Source: Pseudonocardia terrae
Lineage (GTDB): Bacteria; Actinomycetota; Actinomycetes; Mycobacteriales; Pseudonocardiaceae
Length of the DNA stretch: 64,000 nt
NCBI RefSeq assembly: GCF_021343995.1
Contig: NZ_JAJTTE010000023.1
Coordinates: 44,262 to 108,261, forward strand
Direction: 5' to 3'
The notes beneath the pieces are model-generated. The model was not told the origin of the DNA. It saw only the letters and a program-made list of their open reading frames with translations, and did no database searches. A program made the translations under genes and the position numbers. Positions 44,330-54,872 of this stretch are shown one piece after another. Numbering within the stretch: position 1 is the stretch's first letter; each line of letters begins with the position of its first letter.

Positions 44330-45753
44330 GTGTTCTCGTCGTGGGCCTCTCGCACCGGAGTGCGCCCGTCGACGTCCTGGAGAAGGTCGCGGTGTCCGCG
44401 GACGACGTGCCCAAGCTCCTCGACGAGATGGTGGGGTGCCCGCACGTGAGCGAGGTGACCCTGCTCTCGACCTGCAACCGGGTCGAGGTCTACGCGGTGG
44501 TCGACGCCTTCCACGGCGGGCTCGCGGACGTCTCCGAGGTGCTGGGCCGGCACTCCGGCCTGCCGCTGCAGGACCTCACCGAGCACTTCTTCGTGCACTA
44601 CGCGGGCTCGGCCGTGCAGCACCTGTTCTCCGTCGCGGCCGGTCTGGACTCGATGGTCGTCGGCGAGTCGCAGATCCTCGGCCAGCTGCGCCAGGCCTAC
44701 GCGACGGCCGACGAGGCCGGCACGGTCGGCCGCGTCCTGCACGAGCTCGCCCAGCAGGCGCTGCGCGTCGGCAAGCGGGTGCACGCCAGCACCGGCATCG
44801 ACGCGGCCGGCGCCTCCGTGGTGTCCGAGGCGCTGCGCGACGCGTCCGCCGTGCTCGGGCACACCGACGGCGAGCTCACCGGCGCCCGCGCCGTCATCGT
44901 CGGCGCCGGGGCGATGGGCGCGCTGGCCGCGGCCCACCTCCGCCGCGCCGGCGCCACCGCGATCACCGTGCTCAACCGCTCCCTCGAGCGCGCCGAGCGG
45001 CTCGCGGAGAAGAGCGCCGAGCAGGGCGTCCCGGCCCGGCCCGGGACGCTCGACGAGCTGCCCGCCGCCCTCGCCGACGCCGACCTGATGATCGCCTGCA
45101 CCGGCGCGATCGGCACGGTCGTCGAGCGCGCCGCGGTCGAGGCCGGGACGGCCGGCCGTACCCGCCCGCTCGTGGTGTGCGACCTCGGCCTCCCCCGTGA
45201 CGTCGACCCGGCCGTCGCGGAGATCGAGGGCGTGACCGTCGTCGACCTCATCGCGCTGCAGCGCCGGCTCGTCCGCGAGGACCGGGCCGGGGCCGCCGAC
45301 GCGGTGAGCGCGGCCCGCGAGCTGGTGGCCGAGGAGGCCCAGCACTACCTGGCCGCGCAGCGGTCCGCGGAGGTCACGCCGACCGTCACCGCCCTGCGCC
45401 GCCGCGCGTCCGAGGTGGTCGACGCCGAACTGCTGCGGCTGTCGTCGCGGCTGCCCGAGCTGTCCGACGACGTCCGCGACGAGTTCACCCGGACCGTCCG
45501 GCGGGTGGTCGACAAGCTGCTGCACACCCCGACCGTGCAGGTCAAGAAGCTGGCCGAGGGGCCCGACGGGGACAGCTACGCCGCCGCGCTGCGCACGCTG
45601 TTCGAGCTCGACCCGCAGAAGCCCGCCGCCGTCGCGGGCACGGTCGAGCAGCCGATCAGCGGGCACGACGTCGCCGCCGCCCTCGAGGCGCCGCTGCGCC
45701 CGGTGGGCGCCGACGGCGCCGAGGGCGGTCCGATCGCCGAGGGGGACCGGTGA
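44326..45753 (+). CDS. hemA: Glutamyl-tRNA reductase
   Basis: A 475-residue enzyme that reduces Glu-tRNA(Glu) to glutamate-1-semialdehyde, the first step of the C5 haem pathway. The catalytic Cys is C50 in [12 protein letters not shown], the tRNA/substrate loop reads [15 protein letters not shown] (~107-121), the NADPH loop [14 protein letters not shown] (~190), and the C-terminal dimerisation helices follow. Length is slightly above the bacterial norm because of an acidic tail. The start overlaps the rex stop and the stop overlaps the hemC start (GTGA), so translation is coupled. Rex control through the operator at 43373 is likely. Confidence 0.96.
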   Translation: MSVLVVGLSHRSAPVDVLEKVAVSADDVPKLLDEMVGCPHVSEVTLLSTCNRVEVYAVVDAFHGGLADVSEVLGRHSGLPLQDLTEHFFVHYAGSAVQHLFSVAAGLDSMVVGESQILGQLRQAYATADEAGTVGRVLHELAQQALRVGKRVHASTGIDAAGASVVSEALRDASAVLGHTDGELTGARAVIVGAGAMGALAAAHLRRAGATAITVLNRSLERAERLAEKSAEQGVPARPGTLDELPAALADADLMIACTGAIGTVVERAAVEAGTAGRTRPLVVCDLGLPRDVDPAVAEIEGVTVVDLIALQRRLVREDRAGAADAVSAARELVAEEAQHYLAAQRSAEVTPTVTALRRRASEVVDAELLRLSSRLPELSDDVRDEFTRTVRRVVDKLLHTPTVQVKKLAEGPDGDSYAAALRTLFELDPQKPAAVAGTVEQPISGHDVAAALEAPLRPVGADGAEGGPIAEGDR

Positions 45754-46757
45754 CCGCCGTGTCCGACCGCACCGCCGGCCGCACGCTCCGCGTCGGGACC
45801 CGGCCGAGCCGGCTCGCCGTGGCCCAGTCCGGCCAGGTCGCCGACCTGATCCGGGCCGCCGGGCGGCCCGCCGAGCTGGTCGACGTGCACACCACGGGCG
45901 ACCGCTCGTCGGCGCCGATCGCGCAGCTCGGCGTGGGCGTGTTCGTCTCCCAGCTGCGGGAGGCGCTGGCCGCCGGTGAGGTCGACGTCGCGGTGCACTC
46001 CTACAAGGACCTGCCGACCACGCCCGACCCGCGGCTGACCTTGGCCGCGGTGCCGGCGCGGGAGGACCCGCGCGACGCGCTGGTGGCCCGGGACGGCCGG
46101 GTGCTCGGCGAGCTGGCCGTCGGGTCGCGCATCGGCACCGGTTCGCCGCGGCGCGCGGTGCAGCTGCACGCGCTCGGGCTCGGGTTGGAGGTCGTCCCGA
46201 TCCGGGGCAACGTGGACACCCGGATCGGCAAGGTGACCTCGGGCGAGCTCGACGGCGTCGTGGTCGCCGCGGCGGGGTTGCGCAGGCTCGGTCGGGTGGC
46301 GGAGGCGAGCGAGCTGCTCGACCCGCTGCAGATGTTGCCCGCCCCGGCGCAGGGCGCGTTGGCGATCGAGTGCCGGGCGGACGACGAGGAGCTGGTCCGC
46401 TTCCTCGCCGCGACGCTCGACGACGCGGGCGTGCGCGCGGCGGTCACTGCCGAACGTGCGGTGCTCGCCACGCTGGAGGCCGGCTGCAGCGCGCCGGTGG
46501 CCGCGCACGCGGACGTCGTCGAGGACCTCGACGACGCCGGCCGCGTGGTGGAGCGGCTGTCGCTGCGCGCGGTCGTGGGGATCGGAGAGGTGGGCGAGGG
46601 CGCGCTGCTGCGCGCCTCGGCCACCGGAGACATGGACAACGCCGAGAAGCTCGGGGCGGCCCTCGCGCACGAGCTGCTCGACATGGGCGCCGACGACCTG
46701 CCGCGGCCGGCAGCGGACGGCGCCTCGGGACACGCTGGATCGGGAGCTGGAGAATGA
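45750..46757 (+). CDS. hemC: Hydroxymethylbilane synthase (porphobilinogen deaminase)
   Basis: A 335-residue enzyme that links four porphobilinogen units into hydroxymethylbilane. It begins [20 protein letters not shown] and has [22 protein letters not shown] (~127-141) and [13 protein letters not shown] with the dipyrromethane-carrying Cys at residue 246. Length is normal for the family. GTG 45750 overlaps the hemA stop and the stop overlaps hemD (ATGA). It is the third gene of the rex-hemACD operon. Confidence 0.96.
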   Translation: MTAVSDRTAGRTLRVGTRPSRLAVAQSGQVADLIRAAGRPAELVDVHTTGDRSSAPIAQLGVGVFVSQLREALAAGEVDVAVHSYKDLPTTPDPRLTLAAVPAREDPRDALVARDGRVLGELAVGSRIGTGSPRRAVQLHALGLGLEVVPIRGNVDTRIGKVTSGELDGVVVAAAGLRRLGRVAEASELLDPLQMLPAPAQGALAIECRADDEELVRFLAATLDDAGVRAAVTAERAVLATLEAGCSAPVAAHADVVEDLDDAGRVVERLSLRAVVGIGEVGEGALLRASATGDMDNAEKLGAALAHELLDMGADDLPRPAADGASGHAGSGAGE

Positions 46758-48295
46758 CTCGCACACCGCCGACCGCCGGTCGGATCGCCTTCGTGGGCAG
46801 CGGCCCGGGTGATCCCGGCCTGCTGACCGTGCGCGCGAAGGAGGTGCTCGCCTCCGCGCCGCTGGTCGTCAACGACCCGGACGTGCCCGAGGCCGTCCTC
46901 GCGCTGGTCGCCGACGGCGCCGAGGTCCGGCCGGCCGTCGGGCAGCCCGCCGACGTCGCGGGCGACCTGCTCGCCGAGGCCCGCGCCGGGCGACCGGTCG
47001 TGCGTCTCGTCGCCGGCGACCCGCTGACCCTCGACGCCGTGGTGGCCGAGGCGCGCGCCGTGGCCGCGGAGGGCGTGGCGTTCGACGTCGTGCCCGGTGT
47101 CGCGGCCGGCACCGCCGTCCCCGCCTACGCCGGCGTCCCGCTCGGGTCCGCGCACGTCGAGGCCGACGTCCGTGCGGGCGTCGACTGGGCGGGGCTGGCC
47201 GGCGCCCCCGGCACACTCGTGCTGCAGGCCGCCGCCGCGCACCTCGCCGAGATCGCTACCGCGCTCACCGCCCAGGGCCGCGCGGCCGAGACGCCCGTCG
47301 CGGTCACCGCGCACGGCACGGAGTCCACGCAGAAGACCGTCACCACGACGATCGGCGCGATGGCGTCCGACGCTGCCGAGCTGGAGGGCTCGCTGGTCCT
47401 CACGATCGGCGCCGAGGTCGCCTCCCGGGCGGACCTGTCCTGGTGGGAGTCCCGCGCGCTGTACGGCTGGCGGGTGCTGGTGCCACGCACCAAGGACCAG
47501 GCCGGGGTGATGAGCGACCGGCTGCAGATGCACGGGGCCATCCCCGAGGAGGTCCCGACCATCGCCGTCGAGCCGCCGCGCTCGCCCACGCAGATGGAGC
47601 GCGCGGTCAAGGGCCTGGTCGACGGCCGCTACGCCTGGGTCGTGTTCACCTCGACCAACGCGGTGCGTGCCATCTGGGAGAAGTTCGCCGAGTTCGGGCT
47701 CGACGCCCGCGCCTTCTCGGGGGTGAAGATCGCCTGCGTCGGTACGGCAACCGCCGAGAAGGTGCGCGAGTTCGGCATCGTGCCCGAGCTGGTGCCCGAC
47801 GTGAACGAGGCCCAGAGCTCCACCTCCGAGGGCCTGCTCGAGCTGTTCCCGCCGCACGACGACATCCTCGACCCGGTGGACCGCGTCCTGCTGCCGCGGG
47901 CCGACATCGCCACCGAGACCCTCGCCGCCGGGCTGACCGAGCGCGGCTGGGAGATCGACGACGTCACGGCCTACCGGACCGTGCGCGCCGCCCCGCCGCC
48001 CGCGCCGATCCGCGAGGCCATCAAGACCGGCGGGTTCGACGCGGTGTGCTTCACCTCGTCGTCGACCGTCCGGAACCTGGTGGGCATCGCGGGCAAGCCG
48101 CACGCGCGCACGCTGGTCGCCTGCATCGGGCCGGCCACCGCGGAGACGGCCCGGGAGTTCGGCCTGCGCGTCGACGTCCAGCCGGAGGAGGCGCGGGTGC
48201 CCGCCCTGGTCGACGCCCTGGCCGCGCACGCCGCCAAGCTCCGCGCCGAGGGCGCGCTGCCGCCGCCGAAGAAGGTGAAGGCGCGCCGCCGCTGA
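46754..48295 (+). CDS. hemD: Uroporphyrinogen-III synthase with N-terminal methyltransferase-like domain
   Basis: A 513-residue fusion. The N-terminal ~240 residues have the SUMT/CobA fold ([56 protein letters not shown]), and the C-terminal ~260 residues are uroporphyrinogen-III synthase ([48 protein letters not shown]). It closes hydroxymethylbilane to uroporphyrinogen III. The methylase loop reads [10 protein letters not shown] where active SUMT usually has LKGGDPFVFGRG, so siroheme methylation may be weak or absent. Such fusions are typical of actinobacteria. ATG 46754 overlaps the hemC stop; a hairpin terminator follows. Confidence 0.94.
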   Translation: MTRTPPTAGRIAFVGSGPGDPGLLTVRAKEVLASAPLVVNDPDVPEAVLALVADGAEVRPAVGQPADVAGDLLAEARAGRPVVRLVAGDPLTLDAVVAEARAVAAEGVAFDVVPGVAAGTAVPAYAGVPLGSAHVEADVRAGVDWAGLAGAPGTLVLQAAAAHLAEIATALTAQGRAAETPVAVTAHGTESTQKTVTTTIGAMASDAAELEGSLVLTIGAEVASRADLSWWESRALYGWRVLVPRTKDQAGVMSDRLQMHGAIPEEVPTIAVEPPRSPTQMERAVKGLVDGRYAWVVFTSTNAVRAIWEKFAEFGLDARAFSGVKIACVGTATAEKVREFGIVPELVPDVNEAQSSTSEGLLELFPPHDDILDPVDRVLLPRADIATETLAAGLTERGWEIDDVTAYRTVRAAPPPAPIREAIKTGGFDAVCFTSSSTVRNLVGIAGKPHARTLVACIGPATAETAREFGLRVDVQPEEARVPALVDALAAHAAKLRAEGALPPPKKVKARRR

Positions 48296-48307
48296 TCGGT
48301 CGCCGGA

Positions 48308-48335
48308 GGGCCGCACCCGAGTCGGGGTGCGGCCC
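48308..48335 (+). terminator. Hairpin terminator of the rex-hemACD operon
   Basis: GGGCCGCACCC and GGGTGCGGCCC pair perfectly over 11 bp around a 6-base loop, 12 bp after the hemD stop and followed by TT. It should end the operon before the repeat-filled gap. Confidence 0.7.
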
Positions 48336-48579
48336 TTCGCCGTTCTCAGCCCCCGTGCACGCGGTTGTCGGTCTCTCCCTCGCACGCGCGGTGGTCGCGC
48401 ACCGGCCGTCGTTCGCAGCCCCGCCGCCGTTCGCACACAGGGTCGAGCTCTCGCACACACGTTCCGCGATGGGTGCGAGGGGCCGACGGTGTGTGCGACG
48501 GGCGGGACCGTGGGCCGGTGGTGATACCGGAGGTGTGGCGTGACGAGGTGGCGGGACGGTCGGTGCGGCCCTCCCGCAG

Positions 48580-49175
48580 CCGTCGCGACTCATGATCGTT
48601 CCGAGTGGAACGTGAGCGCTGTGGCGACGACTCTCGGGTGGCGCTCGGATGGATCAGCTCGGTCGAGAGGTGCGGGAGCGTTGTGCGGGCAGCGTTCCTG
48701 TGACCCTCGGATGGATCATGCGACGGTCGGTGTGGCCCGCTCGCGATCGTCCGGCTCATGGTCGTTCCGTGGGAAACGGGAGTGCTGTAGCGCCACTCCC
48801 GGGTGACGCTCGGATGGATCACGCGCAAGGAGGGTCGGTGTGGCCCACTTGCCGTCGTCGGCGGCTCATGATCGTTCCGAGGGGGACGCGAGTGTTGTGG
48901 CGGCGACCCTCGGGTGGCGCTCGGATCGATCAGCTCGATCCAGAGCTACGGGAGCGTTGTCCGGGCAGCGCTCCTGTGACTTTCGGATGGATCATGGGCC
49001 GGAACCGTCGGTGTGCGTCGCCCGCGGTCGTCCCGCTGCCCATGATCATTGCGAGGGGGACGCGAGTGCTGTGGCGGCGACTACCGGGTGACGCTCGGAT
49101 GGATCAGCGCGGTCGAGAGGAACGGGGGCGTCGTGCCGGCAGCGCTCCTGTGACCCTCGGATGGATCATGCGCGA
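48580..49175 (+). repeat. Block of ~170-bp direct repeats in the hemD-VWA gap
   Basis: The 989-bp gap 48296-49284 has no gene I can support. Most of it is one repeated segment: the marker CATGATCGTT (or a variant) opens at 48591, 48757, 48867 and 49041, and each unit holds GGTG.CGCTCGGATGGATCA, often a GAGAGGTGCGGGAGCG-like middle, GCGTTCCTGTGACCCTCGG-type text and CGGTCGGTGTGGCCC. Full units are about 170 bp; the one from 48757 lacks ~60 bp of the middle. No long frame or RNA fold is obvious. Divergence between units is moderate, so the block is not very recent. Confidence 0.75.
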
Positions 49176-49284
49176 CAGCCCACCGGTAGCCGCAGAGACC
49201 GCGGTGTGGCGGGCCGGGACGCCGCGGTGCGGCCGGCCGGGACGCGGCCGCGGGCGGGTCGATCTGCCCGCCCGCGAGCGGACG

Positions 49285-50253
49285 TCAGGAGCCGACGGTG
49301 GCGGGCTTGCGGAAGCGGTCCCACCAGCGGCGACGCTCCGCAGCGGCCGCGCGGTCGGCTTCCGCCAGGCGCTGGGCGGTGATGACGGGGATGGCCTCGG
49401 TGGGGGCGTCGTCGACCGGCAGGCCGTCGGCCGGCGCGTTGCCGGCAGGGACGCCGCCGGCCGCCGCGCTGCCGGCCGGGGTGTTACTGGTCGGCGCGCT
49501 GCCGACCAGCGCGTTGTCGACAGGGGCGTTTCCGGCCGGGGCGCTGTCGATCGGCGCACTGTGGAGCGGGGCACTGCCGGTCGCCGCCCGGACCTCAGAG
49601 CTCTCGGGGGCGGTGTGGAAGTCCGGCGGGTAGGCCGCCCACCGCTCCTCCTGCGAGATCCCGGCGACGGGCTCCCACGGGCCGGCTGTCCGGGCGCGGC
49701 CGATGTAGGCCGACGCGGCGGTGATCGCAGCGCGCACGCAGTCGCCCCGCGGCGCCACGCCCAGCGACCGGTGACCGGCACCCCACGGCGCGAGCCCGGC
49801 GTGCTCGGCGATCGTGACCGTGACGATCTCCCAGGCGTAGTCCCGCTCCTGCGCGGCGACCAGGTCGCGCAGCTCGTCGGGGCCCCAGGTGCTGCTGCCC
49901 TCGTCGGCACCGGCGGTCACGACCAGCACGAACACCCGATCGGGGCGCTCCTCCTCCGGCATGCCGGCGAGCGACCGGCCGAGGCCGCTGACGAGCGCGC
50001 CGAGCGAGTCGCGGACCGCCTCGGTGCGGCGGCCGCGGAGCTTCGGGACGGCCGCGTCGGCGGCCGGGACGCCCCCGCGGAGCTTCCCGGCACGACGCCC
50101 GGTGGTGGTCGGGTAGACCTCGACCTCACCGGGCAGCCCGGCCTGGTGCGCGAGGAGGTCGGCGGTCGCGGCACGCACCTCGTCGCGGAGCGGGCCGAGC
50201 GAGCTGGATCGATCGAGAAGGAGGGCGATGACGCTGCGTCCCGGTTTGGTCAC
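49285..50253 (-). CDS. VWA-like domain protein with disordered repeat tail
   Basis: A 322-residue protein. The N-terminal ~190 residues look like a von Willebrand A domain: [20 protein letters not shown] holds a DxSxS metal site (~14-18), [16 protein letters not shown] follows the second strand, and [18 protein letters not shown] the third. Residues ~225-290 are a run of pentapeptide-like units ([15 protein letters not shown] and so on), and the end is basic ([15 protein letters not shown]). Start GTG 50253 has CATTCT 6 nt upstream as a leaderless -10. It resembles VWA proteins that work with phosphatases or tellurite genes, but no partner is present. It is inserted between hemD and hemB, which are usually close. 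Confidence 0.65.
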   Translation of the reverse strand: MTKPGRSVIALLLDRSSSLGPLRDEVRAATADLLAHQAGLPGEVEVYPTTTGRRAGKLRGGVPAADAAVPKLRGRRTEAVRDSLGALVSGLGRSLAGMPEEERPDRVFVLVVTAGADEGSSTWGPDELRDLVAAQERDYAWEIVTVTIAEHAGLAPWGAGHRSLGVAPRGDCVRAAITAASAYIGRARTAGPWEPVAGISQEERWAAYPPDFHTAPESSEVRAATGSAPLHSAPIDSAPAGNAPVDNALVGSAPTSNTPAGSAAAGGVPAGNAPADGLPVDDAPTEAIPVITAQRLAEADRAAAAERRRWWDRFRKPATVGS

Positions 50254-50442
50254 GGGCGCAGAATGCCGTATCGGGTGACACTCTCCGTCACCGGCCCCAC
50301 CTTCGCGGAGAGCCCGCCCCGCCCGCTGCTCCGCCCGGCTCTCTCCCGGCTGGACCTGCGGCAACAGTCGATCTTCCACCGGTTGCCGGGGCTCGGCCCG
50401 GCGGAGCGTCCGGGCGCGACGGCCGCCCGCTGCGACCACGAT

Positions 50443-50830
50443 GGATCGCCGCCGGACGGCCGCCGGACCGCCGGATCGCCGCCGGACGGCCGCCGGACCG
50501 CCGGATCGCCGCCGGACCGCCGCCGGACCGCCGGATCGCCGCCGGACCGCCGCCGGACCGCCGGATCGGCGCCGGACCGCTGCCGGCCGCCGATCGCGGC
50601 CGGCTGCCGGATCGCCGCCGGCTGCCGGATCGCCGCCGGACCGCCGGATCGGCGCCAGACCGCCGGGCCGCCGCCGGATCGCCGGATTGCGGCCGCTTCG
50701 CCGCCAGACCGCCGGATCGCCGCCAGATCGCCGGACCGCCGCCGGACTGTCTCCGGATCGCCGGATTGCGGCCGCTTCGGCGCCGGAACACTGCCGGACG
50801 GTCGCCGGATGCCGCCGGATCCGCGCCCGG
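50443..50830 (+). repeat. 30-bp GC-rich tandem repeats upstream of hemB
   Basis: Five near-perfect 30-bp units begin at 50443, 50473, 50503, 50533 and 50563, each built from GGATCGCCGCCGGAC plus a second GCCGCCGGACC half; degenerate copies continue to ~50830. The 618-bp gap between the VWA gene and hemB (50254-50871) holds nothing else I recognise. The frames through it are open on both strands only because the unit is 10 codons long. Confidence 0.88.
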
Positions 50831-50871
50831 GTCCACGACCGCCCGTACCCGGCCGGTCGTACCCTGGCCGC

Positions 50872-51846
50872 ATGGCCTATCCCGCCCAGCGTCCCCGCCG
50901 GCTGCGTTCCACCCCGGCACTGCGCAGGCTCGTGGCCGAGACCGAGCTGCGGCCCCGGCACCTGGTCCTGCCGATGTTCGTCAAGGAGGGCGCCGCGGAG
51001 CCGGTGCCGATCTCGTCGATGCCGGGGGTCGTCCAGCACACCCGCGACTCCCTTCGGAAGGCGGCCGCGGAGGCAGTGCAGGCGGGCGTCGGCGGGATCA
51101 TGCTGTTCGGTGTGCCCGAGCGGCACGACGCCCTCGGGTCCGGGGCGACCGACCCCGAGGGGATCCTGAACGTCGCGCTCAAGGACCTGCGCGCCGAGCT
51201 GGGCGACTCCACGGTGATCATGTCGGACCTCTGCCTGGACGAGTTCACCGACCACGGGCACTGCGGGGTGCTCGACGAGCAGGGGTGCGTCGACAACGAC
51301 CGCACGCTCGAGGTCTACGCCCGGATGGGCGTGGTGCAGGCCGAGTCCGGGGCCCACGTCGTCGCGCCCAGCGGGATGATGGACGGCCAGGTCGGCGTGA
51401 TCCGCGAGGCGCTCGACGAGGCCGGCTTCGCCGACACCGGCATCCTCGCCTACACCGCCAAGTACGCCAGCGCGTTCTACGGGCCGTTCCGCGAGGCCGT
51501 GGAGAGCCAGCTGAAGGGCGACCGCAAGACCTACCAGCAGGACGGCGCGAACCTCCGGGAGGCGTTGCGCGAGCTCGCGCTCGACCTCGACGAGGGCGCC
51601 GACATGGTGATGGTCAAGCCGGCGCTGCCCTACCTCGACGTGCTGCGGACCGTGGCCGACACCGCCGACGTCCCGGTCGCCGCGTACCAGGTCTCCGGCG
51701 AGTACGCGATGATCGAGGCCGCCGCCGCGCAGGGCTGGCTGGAGCGCGAGCGGACGATCGTCGAGACGCTGACCTCGCTGCGCCGCGCCGGCGCGGACGT
51801 GGTGCTGACCTACTGGGCGACCGAGGTCGCGGGTCTGCTGGACTGA
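50872..51846 (+). CDS. hemB: Delta-aminolevulinic acid dehydratase (porphobilinogen synthase)
   Basis: A 324-residue enzyme that joins two 5-aminolevulinate molecules into porphobilinogen. It opens [20 protein letters not shown] and PMFVKEG, has [17 protein letters not shown] (~121-137), and the two active-site Lys in [14 protein letters not shown] (~198-211) and [12 protein letters not shown] (~247-258). The zinc-binding Cys triad of animal enzymes is absent, so a Mg-type enzyme is likely. Leaderless start: TACCCT (50860-50865) is 6 nt before the ATG. In M. tuberculosis hemB follows hemD directly; here repeats and a VWA gene intervene. The DUF4282 gene follows by 4 bp. Confidence 0.95.
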   Translation: MAYPAQRPRRLRSTPALRRLVAETELRPRHLVLPMFVKEGAAEPVPISSMPGVVQHTRDSLRKAAAEAVQAGVGGIMLFGVPERHDALGSGATDPEGILNVALKDLRAELGDSTVIMSDLCLDEFTDHGHCGVLDEQGCVDNDRTLEVYARMGVVQAESGAHVVAPSGMMDGQVGVIREALDEAGFADTGILAYTAKYASAFYGPFREAVESQLKGDRKTYQQDGANLREALRELALDLDEGADMVMVKPALPYLDVLRTVADTADVPVAAYQVSGEYAMIEAAAAQGWLERERTIVETLTSLRRAGADVVLTYWATEVAGLLD

Positions 51847-51850
51847 CGCC

Positions 51851-52141
51851 GTGCGGACACACCAGGAGCCCGGCGTCCTCGGCGCCCTCACCGACCTGAA
51901 CTTCGAGCGGTTCGCGACGCCGTCGGTCGTCAAGTTCGTCTACGTCGTCGGCATCGTGTTGACCGCGCTGGGTTACGTCGCGGGCGTCATCGGGTTCTTC
52001 GTCCGGGGCTTCGGGCTCGGTGTCGCGGCGCTCGTGGCCGGTGGCGTCGTCGCGGTGTTCGCGCTGCTCCTGCTGCGGGTGACCCTCGAGTTCGTGGCGG
52101 CGGTGGTCCGTCTGTCGGAGGACGTCCACCGCCGCGGCTGA
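51851..52141 (+). CDS. DUF4282 small membrane protein
   Basis: A 96-residue protein with two membrane helices (VVKFVYVVGIVLTALGYVAG, ~26-45, and VAALVAGGVVAVFALLLLRV) and the DUF4282 opening GVLGALTDLNFERFATPSVV. Proteins of this family are widespread in actinobacteria with no known function. It starts 4 bp after the hemB stop (GTG), so it belongs to the hemB operon, and a Pro/Tyr-rich membrane protein follows. The equivalent place near hemB in M. tuberculosis also holds a small membrane protein. Confidence 0.8.
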   Translation: MRTHQEPGVLGALTDLNFERFATPSVVKFVYVVGIVLTALGYVAGVIGFFVRGFGLGVAALVAGGVVAVFALLLLRVTLEFVAAVVRLSEDVHRRG

Positions 52142-52158
52142 CCGGTACCGTGGTGACC

Positions 52159-52818
52159 GTGAGCACCGGCAGCCAGGGTGACGAGGGGCCCCGTTACTAC
52201 CCGAGCGGGCCCTCGACGGGGCAGTACCCGCAGTACCCGCAGAACCCCTACCCCCAGGGGACGTCGCCGGCCGGTGCGCCGCAGGGTGATCAGCATCCCG
52301 CCGGCCAGTACACCGGCGGTCAGTACGCCTACAGCCCGTACGCCCAGGCGCCCACGCCCTCGGCCGACGAACCGCGGCGGGCCCGCCGCCCGGCCACCAT
52401 GGCCGGTGCGCTGGTGCTCCTGGTGCTGAGCGCGCTGCCGTTCCTGGTGTTCGGCGTGCTCGGGCTGTTCGTGCCGATCAGCCAGGACATGTTCCCGCCG
52501 GAGCTCGGGCTCGACGCGATGCTCACCCAGTACAACGTGTCCTTCGACCAGTTCCTGCAGGCCGTGCGGCTGCTGCTCGCGCTGGTCGCGGTGCTCGCGC
52601 TGGTCTACATCGGCCTCGCGGTCGCCGCCTTCGCCGGCAAGGCGTGGGGGCGGGTCGCCGTCACCGTGCTCACCGTCCTGTTCTGCGGTTTCCTGCTGCT
52701 CAACCTCGGTGGCGGTGCGTCCTCCCTGATCATCCTCGCGCCGGTGGTGCTCGCCGTGGCCGGTGTGGTGCTGATGTTCGTGCGGCCGTCGGCGGCCTGG
52801 TTCGCCGGCCTGCGCTGA
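52159..52818 (+). CDS. Pro/Gln/Tyr-rich membrane protein of unknown function
   Basis: A ~219-residue protein. The first ~75 residues are disordered and rich in YP, PQ and GQY (QYPQYPQNPYPQG), a common actinobacterial N-terminal arm. About four membrane helices follow (~77-100, ~125-150, ~158-175, ~180-205). GTG 52159 is preferred over 52150 because TACCGT (52146-52151) ends 7 nt upstream. It lies 17 bp after the DUF4282 gene. No family is recognised. Confidence 0.68.
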   Translation: MSTGSQGDEGPRYYPSGPSTGQYPQYPQNPYPQGTSPAGAPQGDQHPAGQYTGGQYAYSPYAQAPTPSADEPRRARRPATMAGALVLLVLSALPFLVFGVLGLFVPISQDMFPPELGLDAMLTQYNVSFDQFLQAVRLLLALVAVLALVYIGLAVAAFAGKAWGRVAVTVLTVLFCGFLLLNLGGGASSLIILAPVVLAVAGVVLMFVRPSAAWFAGLR

Positions 52819-52872
52819 CCGGAGCGCCGACCCCACGGGCCGGGTCGCCGCGCGGATGTGAGACTGGACGCC

Positions 52873-54195
52873 GTGAGTGCCCCCTTCACCCCGATGACGC
52901 CCGAGGTCTCCGCGGGCCTGTTCGCCCGCGCCGCCGAGGTGATCCCCGGCGGCGTCAACTCGCCGGTCCGCGCGTTCAACTCGGTCGGCGGCACACCGCG
53001 CTTCATGGTCTCCGCGCAGGGCCCCTGGCTGACCGACGCCGACGGCCTCCGCTACGTCGACCTGGTCTCCTCGTGGGGCCCGATGATCCTCGGGCACGCG
53101 CACCCCGCCGTCGTCGACGCCGTGCGGTCCGCGGCCGGGTCCGGCCTCTCCTTCGGCGCGCCGACACCGGCCGAGATCGAGCTGGCCGAGGCGATCATCG
53201 ACCGGGTCGCGCCGGTGGAGCAGGTGCGGCTGGTGAACTCGGGCACCGAGGCGGTGATGAGCGCGATCCGGCTGGCCCGCGGGATCACCGGACGCACGGT
53301 CGTCGTGAAGTTCGCCGGCTGCTACCACGGGCACGTCGACGCCCTGCTCGCCCAGGCGGGTTCGGGCGTCGCGACCCTGGGCCTTCCCACGAGCCCGGGC
53401 GTCACGGGGGCGCAGGCCGGTGACACGGTCGTCGTGCCGTACAACGACCTGGATGCCGTCCGGCAGGTCTTCGCCGAGCGGGGCAGCGAGATCGCCTGCG
53501 TGATCACCGAGGCCGCGGCGGGCAACATGGGTGCGGTCGCGCCGCGGCCGGGGTTCAACCAGGGCCTGCGTGACATCACGCGCGAGCACGGTGCCCTGCT
53601 GGTGATCGACGAGGTGATGACGGGCTTCCGCGTCTCGCCCGCCGGGTGGTTCGGGCTCGAGGGCGTGGCCGGCGACCTCTACACCTTCGGCAAGGTCATG
53701 TCCGGCGGGCTGCCGGCCGCGGCCTTCGGCGGCCCCGCGACGCACATGTCCTACCTCGCGCCGGCCGGGCCGGTCTACCAGGCGGGCACGCTGTCCGGGA
53801 ACCCCGTGGCCGTCGCGGCCGGGCTGGCCACCCTGCGGCAGGCCGACAAGGCCGTCTACGACGCGCTCGACGCCAACGCCGAGCGTCTGGTCGGCATGTT
53901 CGGCGGGGCGCTGCGCGAGGCCGGGGTGCCGCACCGGGTGCAGACGGCCGGGAACATGTTCTCGATCTTCTTCACGGAGGAGGAGGTCGTGGACTACGAC
54001 ACCGCGAAGGCGGCGCAGACCTGGCGCTTCCCGCCGTTCTTCCACGCCCTGCTGGAGCGCGGCGTCTACGCGCCGCCCAGCAACTTCGAGGCCTGGTTCG
54101 TCTCGGCCGCGCTCGACGACGACGCCTTCGCCGTGATCGAGAAGGCGCTGCCCGACGCGGCGCGGGCGGCGGCCGCCGCGGTGCACCCGGCATGA
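52873..54195 (+). CDS. hemL: Glutamate-1-semialdehyde 2,1-aminomutase
   Basis: A 440-residue PLP enzyme that converts glutamate-1-semialdehyde (from HemA) to 5-aminolevulinate (for HemB). It opens [20 protein letters not shown], has [17 protein letters not shown] and [21 protein letters not shown] and the PLP-binding Lys in [11 protein letters not shown] (K274). The end matches the usual [17 protein letters not shown] 52873 has GAGACT 7 nt upstream and gives the family length; GTG 52858 is an alternative. Its stop overlaps the phosphatase start by 4 bp (ATGA), which begins the cytochrome maturation run. Confidence 0.95.
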   Translation: MSAPFTPMTPEVSAGLFARAAEVIPGGVNSPVRAFNSVGGTPRFMVSAQGPWLTDADGLRYVDLVSSWGPMILGHAHPAVVDAVRSAAGSGLSFGAPTPAEIELAEAIIDRVAPVEQVRLVNSGTEAVMSAIRLARGITGRTVVVKFAGCYHGHVDALLAQAGSGVATLGLPTSPGVTGAQAGDTVVVPYNDLDAVRQVFAERGSEIACVITEAAAGNMGAVAPRPGFNQGLRDITREHGALLVIDEVMTGFRVSPAGWFGLEGVAGDLYTFGKVMSGGLPAAAFGGPATHMSYLAPAGPVYQAGTLSGNPVAVAAGLATLRQADKAVYDALDANAERLVGMFGGALREAGVPHRVQTAGNMFSIFFTEEEVVDYDTAKAAQTWRFPPFFHALLERGVYAPPSNFEAWFVSAALDDDAFAVIEKALPDAARAAAAAVHPA

Positions 54196-54872
54196 GCACC
54201 GAGCCCTACCCCGGCGGGGACCGCACCTCGCCCGAGCCCATCGGGGCCCGGACCGTCGTCCACCTGCTGCGGCACGGGACGGTGCACAACCCCGACGGCA
54301 TCCTCTACGGGCGCATCCCCGGCTTCCGGTTGTCCGACGACGGCCGCGCGCAGGCCGAGCTGGTCGCCGAGGCCCTGGCGGACGACGACATCGCCGCGGT
54401 GGTCGCCTCGCCCCTGCAGCGTGCGCAGGAGACGGCGACGCCGATCGCGAAGTCGCACGGCCTGGACATCGTGACCGAGGACGGCCTGATCGAGTCCGGC
54501 AACCTGTTCGAGGGGCAGCGGTTCGGGGTCGGCGACGGGGCGCTGCGCCGGCCGGCGAACTGGCGGCTGATGCGTGACCCGTTCACCCCGTCCTGGGGCG
54601 AGCCGTACCTCAACATCGCCCACCGGATGTTCGGCGCCGTGCATCGCGCCCGCGCGCTCGCGGAGGGGCACGAGGCCGTGTGCGTGTCCCACCAGCTGCC
54701 GATCTGGACGTTGCGCCGCTACCTGCTGGGCCAGCGGCTCTGGCACGACCCGCGCTCGCGGCAGTGCGCGCTGGCCTCGCTGACCAGCGTCGAGTTCACC
54801 GGGACCACCGTGACCGGGCTGCGCTACAGCGAGCCGGCCGGGTCGAGCGATCCGACGGCGACCGGCGCATGA
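54192..54872 (+). CDS. Histidine phosphatase family protein (Rv0525-like)
   Basis: A 226-residue branch-1 histidine phosphatase (phosphoglycerate-mutase-like). The phospho-His motif [12 protein letters not shown] (~23-34) opens the fold, [11 protein letters not shown] (~72-82) and [12 protein letters not shown] (~158) complete the catalytic pocket (RHG and second His). Substrate is unknown; relatives act on sugar phosphates or lipid-linked phosphates. It is coupled to hemL (ATGA overlap) and to the TlpA-like gene downstream (4-bp overlap), the order of Rv0524 to Rv0526. Confidence 0.87.
   Translation: MSTEPYPGGDRTSPEPIGARTVVHLLRHGTVHNPDGILYGRIPGFRLSDDGRAQAELVAEALADDDIAAVVASPLQRAQETATPIAKSHGLDIVTEDGLIESGNLFEGQRFGVGDGALRRPANWRLMRDPFTPSWGEPYLNIAHRMFGAVHRARALAEGHEAVCVSHQLPIWTLRRYLLGQRLWHDPRSRQCALASLTSVEFTGTTVTGLRYSEPAGSSDPTATGA

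Noticed and set aside
48649..50871. Long plus-strand frame leading into hemB
   Set aside because: It runs through repeat DNA and antisense to the VWA gene. HemB homology begins only at the ATG at 50872.
50254..51933. Upstream extension of the VWA gene across the repeats and hemB
   Set aside because: It is antisense to hemB and passes through 30-bp repeats whose length is a multiple of three; the start at 50253 has a -10 box.
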